Below, in pieces: positions 8,956-18,600 of a stretch of 64,000 bases of DNA (positions are counted from its first letter, which is position 1; every line of letters starts with the position of its first letter). The translations under genes were made by a program, and so were the position numbers. Source of the DNA: Roseateles toxinivorans. GTDB lineage: Bacteria; Pseudomonadota; Gammaproteobacteria; Burkholderiales; Burkholderiaceae_C. The notes under the pieces were generated by a model. It was not told the origin of the DNA. It saw only the letters and a program-made list of their open reading frames with translations, and ran no database searches. The stretch spans positions 1,106,160-1,170,159 of the forward strand of contig NZ_SNXS01000002.1 in assembly GCF_004362525.1 (NCBI RefSeq), in the 5' to 3' direction.

Positions 8956-9159
8956 TCAAGGACCGTTGTCGTCTATCGATTTGGCGAGTTGCTTGAGCTC
9001 GAAGCGCAGCAGTTGCTTGGTTTGCTGGCGCTGGCCCTGCACGGGGCTGCCGTGAGAACCGGCGCGGCGGAACAGGCTCGGGGCAACCAGCGGATTGCGT
9101 GGTTTGCTGTAGGTCTTGCCCTTGGCAATGACCGGGCGGGGTGCGGTGAATACGGCCAT
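8956..9159 (-). CDS. small basic hypothetical protein
   Basis: A 67-residue, basic protein beginning MAVFTAPRPVIAKGKTYSKP and containing RNPLVAPSLFRRAGSH. The ATG at 9159 has AAGGAG five bases upstream, a strong ribosome binding site, which supports a real gene. The motif set is reminiscent of short conserved proteins in Burkholderiales, but I cannot give a function. It probably shares a transcript with the 8671-8919 gene. Confidence 0.68.
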   Translation of the reverse strand: MAVFTAPRPVIAKGKTYSKPRNPLVAPSLFRRAGSHGSPVQGQRQQTKQLLRFELKQLAKSIDDNGP

Positions 9160-9292
9160 CAAAACTCCTTGTACTTCTGGTGCCCACGCGGGGCCTCGTC
9201 TGTTCGCGTGTCAACGCGGGCTGCAAAAGCACCACGGCCCGGGGCAGTGATGCATCCCGGGCCGTGTGGTGATCAAGACTGAGCGTGCTTGC

Positions 9293-9430
9293 TCAGCGCT
9301 GTCGCCATCGCGGTCGGGCCGGGGCTGCCCCATCTCGGGTGCCTTCGATCAGCGACTTGAACGCCTTGGCCGTCAGCAGCTGATTCAGCGCTGGGAGGCA
9401 AACAAAACGGTTCAGGGTCGTCGAAGACAT
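9293..9430 (-). CDS. possible 45-residue protein
   Basis: A short frame starting at the ATG at 9430 (MSSTTLNRFVCLPALNQLLT) and ending with an Arg/Ala/Pro-rich tail. The frame continues upstream without a stop through a non-coding-looking region, but the ATG at 9430 lies just downstream of a symmetrical regulatory-looking element (9492-9531). No strong ribosome binding site is visible. Function unknown; it could be non-coding. Confidence 0.35.
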   Translation of the reverse strand: MSSTTLNRFVCLPALNQLLTAKAFKSLIEGTRDGAAPARPRWRQR

Positions 9431-9491
9431 AGGGCGGCCGGTCTCGGGGCTGGAGGTGGAAGGGCGGGGATCGCTGCGGGACTGCACTGCA

Positions 9492-9531
9492 ACTTGCGCA
9501 AATGATAAACGATTGATTATCTTGCGCAAGT
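9492..9531. promoter_or_regulatory. double TTGCGCAA palindrome
   Basis: ACTTGCGCAA (9492-9501) and TTGCGCAAGT (9522-9531) form a perfect inverted repeat, and each half contains the self-complementary TTGCGCAA. Inside lies a second inverted repeat, GATAA (9504-9508) and TTATC (9517-9521). The element sits between the DNA-binding-like gene ending at 9559 and the small frame starting at 9430, as an operator would. The binding protein is unknown. Confidence 0.5.
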
Positions 9532-9558
9532 GCTTTTTATCGGCTGAAACACAAAAGT

Positions 9559-10176
9559 TCAGCGTTTGTTTTTCAGCGGCGCCACGGCCTGCTGGAGCTT
9601 GCGCCATTCATCGACATCGTTCTTGGCGCTGGCGGCCGGGGCGGCAGGTGCCGGGGCCGCGGGTCTGCGCACGCCGGGCGCCAGCGCGGGTGTCGGTGCT
9701 GTCGGTGCGCTGGGCGGCGTCAATACCTCGCCCAGCAGGTCCAGCAGACGGGTGCGGGCCCGCTGCGGGTGGCGGCGGTAATAGGTCAGCACCAGGCCGA
9801 CGATGAAGCGCTCGTCGTCGTCCTGCGGCATGCTGGGCTGGGTGTCGGCCAGCGGGGGCGTGCCGGGTGGCGCCAGCGTGGTGGCGCCCTTTGAGGCCAG
9901 GTTCTGGGCCAGGCTGTGGTCCTGGTCCATCCAGCCTATCGGCTTGTGGCACAGTTGCTCGAACTGGCGTGCCAGGCGTTCGCCGATCTGGCGTGAGCGG
10001 CCCTTGATCTGGCTCCAGTAGCTGGGTTGGATTTGCAATCGCTCGGCGAAACGCCGCTCCAGACCGCGCAGGGTGGCGGCATCGGGGTGTTTGATGGTGG
10101 CGCTGACGAACTCTTCGAACAGGACGAGCGCGTTGTCCAGACGGATCTGGGCCACGTCCTTGGGGGCGGAATACAT
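9559..10176 (-). CDS. HTH-like DNA-binding protein
   Basis: A 205-residue protein whose N-terminal half (residues 1-85) looks like a helix-turn-helix module: LERRFAERLQIQPSYWSQIKGRSRQIGERLARQFEQLC, with an LQIQPSYWSQIKG recognition-helix pattern. The C-terminal half is Pro/Ala-rich and probably disordered (residues 140-190) before a basic end. It is divergent from the SRPBCC gene. No Shine-Dalgarno is visible; a TATCAT-like -10 lies so close to the ATG that the message could be leaderless (inference). Target genes are unknown. Confidence 0.7.
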   Translation of the reverse strand: MYSAPKDVAQIRLDNALVLFEEFVSATIKHPDAATLRGLERRFAERLQIQPSYWSQIKGRSRQIGERLARQFEQLCHKPIGWMDQDHSLAQNLASKGATTLAPPGTPPLADTQPSMPQDDDERFIVGLVLTYYRRHPQRARTRLLDLLGEVLTPPSAPTAPTPALAPGVRRPAAPAPAAPAASAKNDVDEWRKLQQAVAPLKNKR

Positions 10177-10241
10177 ATGCGTATGATAAAGCTGCGTTGT
10201 CCTCGCCCGTTTTGCGCCCGGTCCGACCTCAAGGAGTCTCC

Positions 10242-10829
10242 ATGAAGATGCTGCTTGCGTTGCTTGTTTTTGGCTGGCTCACAGGGGGCTCTGCCGCAGC
10301 CGCCGAGCGCAGTCTTGATAAAGAAGTCGTGATCAACGCCAGCCTGGATCAGGCCTGGGCCGCCTGGACCACCCGGGAGGGCATCACCAGCTTCTTTGCG
10401 CCCGATGCGCAGATCGAGGCCCGCGTCGGCGGGGCCTTCCACATCTATATCGACCCCGGCGCCATGCCGGGCAACAAGGGCGCCGACGATATGCGCTTCA
10501 TGGCCCTGAGCCCCAAGCGCATGCTGTCCTTCGACTGGAATGCGCCGCCCAGCCTGCCCGAGGCGCGCCAGCAGCGCACCTTCGTCGTGCTGCGCTTCGA
10601 GCCGGTCGATGAAAAGCAGACTCGCATCAAGCTGCACCACACCGGCTGGGGCGATGGCGGTGAATGGGACAAGGCCTATGCGTACTTCGATCGCGCCTGG
10701 GGTGGCGTGCTGGCCAATCTGAAGGCCCGCTTCGAGACCGGCCCCAAGGACTGGACGTCCTGGCTGGCCCAGTTGGAAGCCTACCGCGCCCAGGCCAAGG
10801 CGGCGGCGGCCGCCTCGGCGCCCAAATAG
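10242..10829 (+). CDS. exported SRPBCC/AHSA1-domain protein
   Basis: The 195-residue protein has a signal peptide (MKMLLALLVFGWLTGGSAAAA) followed by an AHSA1-like START fold: LDKEVVINASLDQAWAAWTT, then FFAPDAQIEARVGGAFHIYI, LSFDWNAPPS and a C-terminal helix with WLAQLEAY. This fold forms a hydrophobic ligand cavity. Export is unusual for the family, which is mostly cytosolic. The start at 10242 has AAGGAG five bases upstream. Ligand unknown. Confidence 0.82.
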   Translation: MKMLLALLVFGWLTGGSAAAAERSLDKEVVINASLDQAWAAWTTREGITSFFAPDAQIEARVGGAFHIYIDPGAMPGNKGADDMRFMALSPKRMLSFDWNAPPSLPEARQQRTFVVLRFEPVDEKQTRIKLHHTGWGDGGEWDKAYAYFDRAWGGVLANLKARFETGPKDWTSWLAQLEAYRAQAKAAAAASAPK

Positions 10830-10847
10830 TCTGATCGGCGGCGCGAT

Positions 10848-12899
10848 CTACTCCTCCTCGTGCACGTGGTGCGCCGCCACCAGCTGGGCCTGGGTATTCG
10901 GCGGCACCGGCTCGTAGTGCGACAGCAGCAGCGTGTAGCGCCCCTGACCGCTGGTCATCGAATTGAGCCGGGTCTGGTAGCTGCTCAGCTCGGACATCGG
11001 CGCTTGGGCCTGCACCGTGATGCTGCCCGGCACCAAGGTGCGCGTACCGTTGATCTGCGCCCGCCGTGAGGCCAGGTCGCCGGTGATGTCGCCCATGGAC
11101 GCATCGGGCGCGGTGATGTCCACATGGACGATGGGTTCCAGAATCAGGGGCCTGGCCTCGCGCACCGCCGCCATCAAGGCCTTGCGGCCGGCGGCGATGA
11201 AGGCAATTTCCTTGCTGTCCACCGAGTGGTGCTTGCCGTCGAACACGATCACGCGCAGATCGACCAGCGGATAGCCGGCGATGACGCCCGTCTCCAGCAC
11301 CTGGCGCACGCCTTTTTCCACCGCCGGCATGAACTGGCCCGGAATCGTGCCACCCTTCACCTCGTCGGCAAACTCGAAGCCCGCACCGCGCGGCAGCGGC
11401 TCGATGCGCAGATAGACCTCGCCGAACTGGCCGGCGCCGCCGCTCTGCTTCTTGTGCCGGTGGTGGCCCTCGGCCGGGGCCGAGATCGTCTCGCGATAGG
11501 CAATGCGCGGGGGGCGGGTGTTGACCTCGAATTTGTAGGCCTCGCGCAGGCGCTCCAGCAGCATGCGCAGATGCAGCTCGCCCAGGCCGTAGACGATGGT
11601 CTCGTTGGTCGAACCGGAGCGTTCGATCTTCAGGCAGGGGTCTTCGTCCACCAGACGGGTGAGGATCTCCCACAGCCGCTGTTCGTCGCCGTGGCGCTTG
11701 GGCTCGATGGCCAGGCCGTGCACGGGCTCGGGGAACTGGATCGGCAGCAGGTGGATGTGGTCGTCCTCGGCGGCGTCGTGCAGCACCGCGTCGTAGTGCA
11801 GCTCATCGACCTTGGCGATGGCGCAGAGATCGCCAGGCAGCGCATGCGCGACCTCGACATGCTCCTTGCCCTGCAGCATGAACAGATGGCCGACCTTGAA
11901 CGGTTTGCGGCCGTCGCCGACGTACAGCATGCTGTTGCGGCTCAAGGTGCCCTGATGCACGCGCACGATGCCCATCTTGCCCAGGTAGGGGTCCATATTG
12001 ACCTTGAACACATGGGCCAGCACATGCAGGGCCGGATCGGGCTCGGCATGCAGCGGCTTGGCGGCCTCGCCCTCGCCCTTGACGAACTGCGGCGGGTTGC
12101 CCTCGGTGGGGTTGGGCAGCAGGCGCACGATCACGTCCAGCAACTCGGCCACACCGGCGCCATTGCGCGCCGACATGAAGCAGACCGGGATCAGATGGCC
12201 CTCGCGCAAGGCCTGCTCCAGCGGCGCATGCAGCTCGCTGGCATCGACGTCGCCATCGTTCAGATAGCGGTCAACGAAGTCGGGGTCCACCTCGACGACC
12301 TGTTCGACCAGCGCGCGGTGGGCCTCATCGACCGAGGAGAAGTCGGCCGTGCCGCTGGACTGGAAGAAGCAATCGGCCACCGCCGTGCCGCCGCCCGAGG
12401 GCAGGTTCAGCGGCAGGCATTCGCGGCCGAAGGTCTCGCGTATCTGCGCCAGCAGCGCCGGCAGGTTCACGCCCGGCGCCTCGATCTTGTTGATGATGAT
12501 CAAGCGGGCCAGGCCGCGCTGGGCGGCGGTTTCCATGAAGCGGGCGGCCATCAGCTCGATGCCGGTCTGGGCGTTGATGACGATGGCCGCGGTGTCCACC
12601 GCCTCCAGCGCCGGCAGCGACTGGCCGATGAAATCGGGCGCTCCGGGCGTGTCGATCAGGTGGATGCGCGTGCCCTGGTGCGTCAGATGGACCAGGCTGG
12701 TCTGCAGCGAATGCTGCATGCGGCGTTCCAGCGGGTCATGGTCGCTGACGGTCGAGCCTTTCTCGACCGTGCCCGTGGTGGAGATGGCGCCCGCCTTGTG
12801 CAGCAGGGCCTCGATCAGGGTGGTTTTACCGGCTGCAGCGGGGCCCACCAGGGCGAGGGTCCGTATCGCTGCAATGCCGGGATGCGTGCTTGAAGACAT
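10848..12899 (-). CDS. elongation factor G-like GTPase
   Basis: A 683-residue paralogue of EF-G with a GTPase domain at the N terminus (P-loop GPAAAGKT at 19-26, DTPGAPDF, and NKIE in place of the usual NKxD), followed by EF-G domains II-V (VKGGTIPGQFMPAVEKGVRQ in domain IV). It lacks the long G' insert of true EF-G, as is usual in the EF-G-like/FusA2 group. Its role is not settled; a function in ribosome recycling or stress is possible. The ATG at 12899 has AAGGAG five bases upstream. It stands alone, convergent with the SRPBCC gene. Confidence 0.88.
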   Translation of the reverse strand: MSSSTHPGIAAIRTLALVGPAAAGKTTLIEALLHKAGAISTTGTVEKGSTVSDHDPLERRMQHSLQTSLVHLTHQGTRIHLIDTPGAPDFIGQSLPALEAVDTAAIVINAQTGIELMAARFMETAAQRGLARLIIINKIEAPGVNLPALLAQIRETFGRECLPLNLPSGGGTAVADCFFQSSGTADFSSVDEAHRALVEQVVEVDPDFVDRYLNDGDVDASELHAPLEQALREGHLIPVCFMSARNGAGVAELLDVIVRLLPNPTEGNPPQFVKGEGEAAKPLHAEPDPALHVLAHVFKVNMDPYLGKMGIVRVHQGTLSRNSMLYVGDGRKPFKVGHLFMLQGKEHVEVAHALPGDLCAIAKVDELHYDAVLHDAAEDDHIHLLPIQFPEPVHGLAIEPKRHGDEQRLWEILTRLVDEDPCLKIERSGSTNETIVYGLGELHLRMLLERLREAYKFEVNTRPPRIAYRETISAPAEGHHRHKKQSGGAGQFGEVYLRIEPLPRGAGFEFADEVKGGTIPGQFMPAVEKGVRQVLETGVIAGYPLVDLRVIVFDGKHHSVDSKEIAFIAAGRKALMAAVREARPLILEPIVHVDITAPDASMGDITGDLASRRAQINGTRTLVPGSITVQAQAPMSELSSYQTRLNSMTSGQGRYTLLLSHYEPVPPNTQAQLVAAHHVHEEE

Positions 12900-13049
12900 G
12901 AGCACTCCTTGCAGCCCTCCGGGCTGCGTGACCAGCGTGGCTAGGCAGGTCTGAGCGCGTCTCTATCGGGGCGTGTTCACGGCCTGATGTGGCTTGAGCG
13001 TAAGGGATACGCCCAAGCGGCACAAGCCGAGTTTGCACCAGCGCGCGAA

Positions 13050-14348
13050 TCAGGTCGCCGCGACCGCGCCACCCCACCAGCGCTGAGGTGCCGGCTGGCC
13101 CATGAATCCATAGTCCACCTGCGGCACGCGGCCGCTGACGATGTCGGCCACCGCCGCGGCCGAGCCGCAGCTGTGAGTCCAGCCCAAGGTGCCGTGGCCG
13201 GTGTTGAGGAACAGATTGCTCACCACGCTACGGCCGATATAGGGCAGATTGCTCGGCGTGGCCGGGCGCAGGCCGGTCCAGTACTGTGCGCCCTGGCCAT
13301 CGGTCATGTTCGGGAACAGCTCGCGCACCCGCCGCACGATGGCCTCGCAGCGCAACAGGTTCAGGTCGGTGTTGTAGCCATTGAGCTCGGCCGTGCCGGC
13401 AATGCGCAGGCGGTCGCCGAGCCGTGAGAACACCAGCTTGTATTCATCGTCGGTCAGCGACACGCTGTACGACTGCTCGGGCGCCGTGACCGGCAGGGTG
13501 ACCGAGTAGCCCTTGGCCGGATAGATGTTCAGCGAGATGCCCAGATCGCGGGCCAGGCCGCGGCTGAACGAGCCCAGGCACAGCACGTAGGCATCGGCGC
13601 GCTCGATGCGCACCACACCCTGCGCGTCGGCCACCTGCACGCCTGTCACGACCTGACCCTCGCGCTGCACGCCCAGGATGCGGGTGTCGTACAGAAAGCG
13701 CACGCCCTGCTGCTGCGCCAGTCCGGCCAGGCCCTGGGTGAAGCGATGGGCGTCACCCGACTCGTCGCTGGGCGTCATGCTGCCACCGACGATTTTTGCG
13801 CGGCATTGCGCCAGCGCCGGCTCGATGGCCACGCATTCGTCCGCGGTCTTCATGTCCAGCTCGCAGCCCTGCTCGCGCATCAGCCGGGCCGGCGCCTGCG
13901 CGTCGTCGAACTCTCGCTGGCTGGTGTAGAAATGCAGGATGCCTTGGGTCAGCTGGTCGTACTGCAGGCCGGTGCGCTGGCGCAGGCTTTGCAACTGGCC
14001 GCGGCTGTACAAGCCCAGGCTGACGATCTGGCGGATGTTGTGGCGGGTGCGTGCCGGTGTGCACTCGCGCAGGAATTGCAGGCCCCAGCGCCACTGCGCC
14101 GGGTCGGCGCGCAGGCGGAACAGCAGCGGCGCGTCTTCGCGCATCAACCACTTCAGCACCTTGAACGGAGCGCCGGGATTGGCCCAGGGCTCGGCGTGCG
14201 ACACCGACACCTGGCCGCCATTGGCGAAGCTGGTTTCCATCGCTGCGGCCGGTTGGCGGTCTATCACCGTCACCTCATGGCCGGCCTCGTGCAGATACCA
14301 GGCGGTGGTCACGCCGGTCACGCCGGCGCCAAGAACGATTACTTTCAT
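13050..14348 (-). CDS. dadA: D-amino acid dehydrogenase (DadA-like)
   Basis: The 432-residue flavoprotein begins with an FAD-binding Rossmann motif (VIVLGAGVTGVTTAWYL) and ends with LFLNTGHGTLGWTHSCGSA, the DAO/DadA C-terminal FAD-binding signature. Members oxidatively deaminate D-amino acids (D-alanine first) and pass electrons to the respiratory chain. A tandem glycine riboswitch precedes it, which suggests that this paralogue is induced by glycine and may oxidise glycine or act in its turnover (inference). The leader is about 290 bases long. Confidence 0.9.
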   Translation of the reverse strand: MKVIVLGAGVTGVTTAWYLHEAGHEVTVIDRQPAAAMETSFANGGQVSVSHAEPWANPGAPFKVLKWLMREDAPLLFRLRADPAQWRWGLQFLRECTPARTRHNIRQIVSLGLYSRGQLQSLRQRTGLQYDQLTQGILHFYTSQREFDDAQAPARLMREQGCELDMKTADECVAIEPALAQCRAKIVGGSMTPSDESGDAHRFTQGLAGLAQQQGVRFLYDTRILGVQREGQVVTGVQVADAQGVVRIERADAYVLCLGSFSRGLARDLGISLNIYPAKGYSVTLPVTAPEQSYSVSLTDDEYKLVFSRLGDRLRIAGTAELNGYNTDLNLLRCEAIVRRVRELFPNMTDGQGAQYWTGLRPATPSNLPYIGRSVVSNLFLNTGHGTLGWTHSCGSAAAVADIVSGRVPQVDYGFMGQPAPQRWWGGAVAAT

Positions 14349-14429
14349 GGAGAACTCTCATCGGGTTTGAACAGAGCAAACGAGACGACGCATTCCAAAA
14401 AACAGGTGAGCGCGCGCATCTCGCGCCGC

Positions 14430-14632
14430 TCCCCCTGTCCTTGGTACCTGAGAGATTCCGCTCAGGCCTTGCGGCCTTGCGTTGCTCCTTCGGTGGGGTG
14501 CAGACCTTGCGTCCGCGCCCTCTCTCCAGTTCGGCTGTGAATGGAAACAGTACGGGGCCTGAGCGAGTATGGGAGCTTGCGCCTTCGGCGGCAGGCCAGC
14601 GTGATTGACGCCTGCCTGCTCTCTCCTGTGTT
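14430..14632 (-). promoter_or_regulatory. tandem glycine riboswitch
   Basis: Read on the minus strand, two gcvT-type aptamers follow each other. The first runs from about 14632 to 14548 (GGAGAGAG, then CCGCCGAAGGCGCAAGCTCC, then ACTCGCTCAGGCCC). After a short linker the second runs from about 14545 to 14430 (GGAGAGAGGGCG, CACCGAAGGAGCAACGC, ATCTCTCAGGTACCAAGGAC). Both have the conserved GAAGG.GCAA core. The element leads into dadA. The expression platform probably lies at 14349-14430. The gap between dadA and nat (14349-14745) is explained by this element. Confidence 0.93.
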
Positions 14633-14745
14633 CCGGGGGGCAGTGTAGCGGGGGCCGGCTGGCAGCGTCAAACCAGGGGCATCACGGCCGGCGAAAAACC
14701 GTGCACACTGCGCGGCTTGAATCAAGAGCCTCGGGGAGGGGAGCG

Positions 14746-15534
14746 ATGTTCGATCTGGACGCCTATCTACAGCGCATCGGCTACACGGGCGAACGCGCGC
14801 CCACCCTGGCCGTGCTGCGTGCCGTGCACCGCGCACATGCGCTAAGCATACCGTTCGAGAACCTGGACATCCTGCTCGGCCGCCCGATTTGCATTGACAT
14901 TGACAGCGTCCAGGCCAAGCTGGTGCAGGCCCGGCGCGGCGGTTATTGCTTCGAGCAGAACCGTCTGCTGGCTGATGCGCTGCTGGCGCTGGGTTTCGAG
15001 CTGCAGACGCTGATTGCGCGGGTACGCTATCGCGCGACATCCGTGCGTGCGCGCACCCACATGATGCTGCTGGTGCAGATCGACGGCCAGCCCTGGCTGG
15101 CCGATGTCGGCTTCGGCTCCCAGGGCCTGATGCAGCCGATGGTGCTGGTCGAGGCCGAGGAGCAACGCATCGGCCTGTGGCGCTACCGGCTGATGCGCGA
15201 GGGCCCGTTGTGGCTGCTGCAGGTCTGGGAGGGGCAGCAGTGGACGGACGTCTATATCTTCTCGCTGGAGCCGCAGATGGCGGTCGACTACGAGCAGGCC
15301 AACTACTTCACCGCCACCCATCCCGATTCGCGCTTCACCTTCACGCTGGTGGCGGTGCGCAGCACGCCCGAACGGCGCTATCTGCTGCGCAATCTGGAGC
15401 TGAGCATCAACGAAGGCCAGGGCGCGCAGATCTCGCACCGGCTGCGCGACCAGGATGAGTTGCTGGAGGTGCTGGCCACCACCTTCGGCCTGCGGTTTCC
15501 TGCAGGCACACGCTTCAAGTTCATCGAGCCCTGA
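14746..15534 (+). CDS. nat: arylamine N-acetyltransferase
   Basis: A 262-residue cytosolic enzyme that moves acetyl from acetyl-CoA to arylamines or hydrazines. The catalytic triad is visible at the expected places: Cys68 in RRGGYCFEQN, His105 in ARTHMMLLV and Asp120 in WLADVGFG. The length is close to the 270-280 of bacterial NATs. The ATG at 14746 follows a purine-rich GGGGAGGGGAG site. It is divergent from the riboswitch-controlled dadA. Confidence 0.92.
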   Translation: MFDLDAYLQRIGYTGERAPTLAVLRAVHRAHALSIPFENLDILLGRPICIDIDSVQAKLVQARRGGYCFEQNRLLADALLALGFELQTLIARVRYRATSVRARTHMMLLVQIDGQPWLADVGFGSQGLMQPMVLVEAEEQRIGLWRYRLMREGPLWLLQVWEGQQWTDVYIFSLEPQMAVDYEQANYFTATHPDSRFTFTLVAVRSTPERRYLLRNLELSINEGQGAQISHRLRDQDELLEVLATTFGLRFPAGTRFKFIEP

Positions 15535-15535
15535 T

Positions 15536-15580
15536 CCCCCACGAATCAGGGGGGCGGTGGGCAGGGGGAACGCCTAGTGT
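15536..15580 (+). promoter_or_regulatory. CCCCC-CGAAT-GGGGGG promoter box
   Basis: CCCCC at 15536-15540, CGAAT and GGGGGG at 15549-15554 followed by CGGTG form an imperfect dyad. A TAGTGT, 4/6 to a -10 element, starts 20 bases after the G run. Nearly the same box stands before the other large PEP-CTERM gene (58094-58114). It looks like an activator site at the -35 position of a surface-protein promoter (inference). Confidence 0.45.
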
Positions 15581-15615
15581 TGGAGGTGCCTGTTGCACGT
15601 CGATGGAGCGCAATC

Positions 15616-18600
15616 ATGAAGCTGCCGCTGCCCCAAGCCCTGCACCGTTCACTGCTGGCCTCGGCCCTGTTCGCGGCGTTGGCCCCCCCGGCAGCAGCCC
15701 TTGACTTCGCCTTCAGCGCCGGCTTCTACAACCCCGGCGTGACGGCGCCCCAGCCGCTGCTGCTGGGTGACGCGCTGCAGATCAACGCCGGGGGCAACAA
15801 GTTCTTCAGCGGCGTCGGCTTCACGAATCTCAGCGGCACGGTGAACTGGAACACCACCGATTCGCTGTTCCTGCAGAGCGGCGCCCTGATCAGCAACGCC
15901 GGCCTGTGGGATGCGCGCAGCGACAACGCACTGGTCAACAACGGCGGCGCCACCTCGACCTTCAACAACAGCGGCATCTTCCGCAAGAGCGTCGGGGTGG
16001 GCAGCACCAGCATTGGCAGCATCGCCTTCGTCAACAGCGGCACCATCGATGCGCAGACCGGGGTCATCGACTTTGGCGGCGGCAATGTCACCTTCAATGC
16101 CGGCACGCAGTTCACCGGCGCGGGTCTGACGCGCATCACCAGCAACGCCAGCTTCAACGGTGCGTTCACCTCGGCGAATCTGCGGCTGCAGGGGGGCACG
16201 TTCACCGGCGGGGCGGCGCAGATCGGTGGCACGGTGGCCTTCTCCGGCGGGGCACTCACGGGTGACTGGACAGTGGCCGGCGGTCAGACGCTGCTGGGCG
16301 TCGGTGGCGGCAACAAGTTCCTCAGCGGGGCCGCATTGACCCAGCAGGGCAGCCTGTTGTGGCAGACCACCGATTCGCTGTTCCTGCAAAGCGGCAGCGG
16401 CCTGGACAACCAGAGCCTGGTTGAGTTCCAGGCCAGCGCGAGCCTGGTCAACAACGGCGGAGCGACGTCCAGCTTTACCAACAGCGGCACGCTGCGTGCG
16501 CTGGCCGGACAGGTCGGCACCGTCGGCAGCATCGCCTTTGTCAGCAATGGCGGCACGATGGACGCGCTGGGCACGCTGAACTTTGCCGGCAACAACGCGA
16601 CCTTCAATACCGGCTCGCAGTTCACCGGAGCCGGCGTGAACCGTATCACCGGCAATGCCAGCTTCAACGGAGCCATCAGCTCCAGCAATCTGCGCCTGGA
16701 GAATGGCACCTACACGGGCGGTGGCGCGGTCATTTCCGGCTCGGTGGCCTTTCTCGGCGGCGCGATCACCGGCGGCTGGGAGCTGGGCACCGGCCAGACC
16801 CTCTTGGGCCAGGACGGCAACAACAAATTCCTCAGCAGCGCGGCCCTGGTCAACAAGGGGCAGTGGCTGTGGCAGAGCGGCAACTCGCTGTTTCTACAGA
16901 GCGGCAGCGTGCTCGACAACCAGGGCAGTTTCGTGATCAGCACCGGCATGTCGCTGGTCAACAACGGTGGCGCGACATCCAGCTTCATCAACAGCGGCAC
17001 CCTGAGTGTGGCCAGCGGGCAGGCCGGATCGGTGGGCACCATCGCCTTCGTCAACAATGGCGGCACGCTCGATGTGGCCGGCACCCTGGCCTTCAACGGC
17101 AACAACGCCCGGTTCAACAGCGGCAGCCAGTTCGTCGGTAGCGGCGTGACCGTGCTCAACAGCAATGCCATATTCGTTGATGACTTCCAGTCTCAGAACC
17201 TGCGCCTAGTCAATGGCACGTTCAGTGGCGGCGACGGCAGCACTGGCTCCAAGGCGCTGGTCGGCGGCATGGTCGAGTTCACCGGCGGCTTCCTGACCGG
17301 CGGCTGGGAGCTGGCCAGCGGCCAGACGATCGCGGGCAAGGCTGGCGGCAACAAGTTCCTCAGCACGGCCAATCTGGTCAACAAGGGCCTGCTTGCCTGG
17401 CAGACCACCGATTCGCTGTACATGCAAAGCGCTGCTCTGCTGGACAACCGGGGCCTGTTCGACGCCCAGGCCAGCGTGGCGCTGGTCAACAACGGCGGCA
17501 GCACCTCGGTGTTCAACAACAGCGGCACCCTGCAGGTGGCGGCGGGCCAGACGGTCAATGTCGGCACCATCGCCTTTGTCAACGACGGTGGCCAGCTGAC
17601 GGTGGCCAGCGGCGGCCTCCTGAACTTCGCCGGCAACAATGCCACGTTCAACACCGGCACGCAGATGAGCGGGGCCGGTGTGGTCGCAGTAACGGGCAAT
17701 GCCAGCTTCGCCGGCGAGATCGCCGGCAGCAATCTGTCGCTGCGCAGCGGCAGCTTCACGGGTGCGGCGGCCCGGCTGAGTGGTGCGGCCGAGTTTGGCG
17801 GCGGCTTCCTGGTCGGCGTCTGGGAGATCGCGCCGGGTGCCACGCTGACCGGCGCCAGTGGCGGCAACAAGTTCCTCAGCACCGTCACCCTGACCAACAA
17901 GGGCACCTTGGCCTGGGCGACCGGCGACACGCTGTTTCTGCAAAGCAATGGGCAGCTGATCAACGAGGGCCTGCTGGACGTGCAGACCGATATGAGCTTG
18001 GTCAACAACGGCGGCGCCACCTCCAGCATCGTCAACCGGGGGCGGCTGGTGAAGTCCGGCGGTGCTGGCGCCATGACCATTGGCGGCGGCCTGGCCTTCA
18101 GCAACCCGGGCGTGATTGAAGTGCAGGCGGGCACGATCCAGCTGCCGACCAACTTCAGCAACCCCGGCACGATGATGGGCACCGGCGCCTTTGCGACCAA
18201 TGAGCTGACCAACACCGGCCATCTGGCGCCCGGCAGCTCGGCCGGCACGCTGACCCTGAATGGCAACTATACGCAAACCGGTGCCGGCAGCTTCGATGTC
18301 GAGCTGGCCAGCAGCCTGGCCTTTGACCGCTTCATGATCAATGGCACGGCCAGCCTCGATGGCACCCTGGCCCTGCACTGCATCGCCGCCTGCGCGCTGA
18401 GCAATGGCGACGAGTTCGTGATACTGGACGCCGCCGGCCATCTGACCGGCACCTTTGCCAGCGTCAGCGTCGATGGCTTCGGCGCGGGCTTCCAGTACGA
18501 CGTGTTCTATGACTACAACCAGGACCTGGTCAAGCTGACGGTGCTGCAGGTGGGCGCGGTGCCCGAGGTGCCGATCTGGGCGATGTTGCTGGGCGGCGTG

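Noticed and set aside
11124-12893. Long open frame antisense to the EF-G-like gene
   Set aside because: Low-complexity translation and complete overlap with a clear GTPase gene.
15549-15567. G-quadruplex before the repeat protein
   Set aside because: Only three separated G runs; the box shared with 58094 explains the sequence better.
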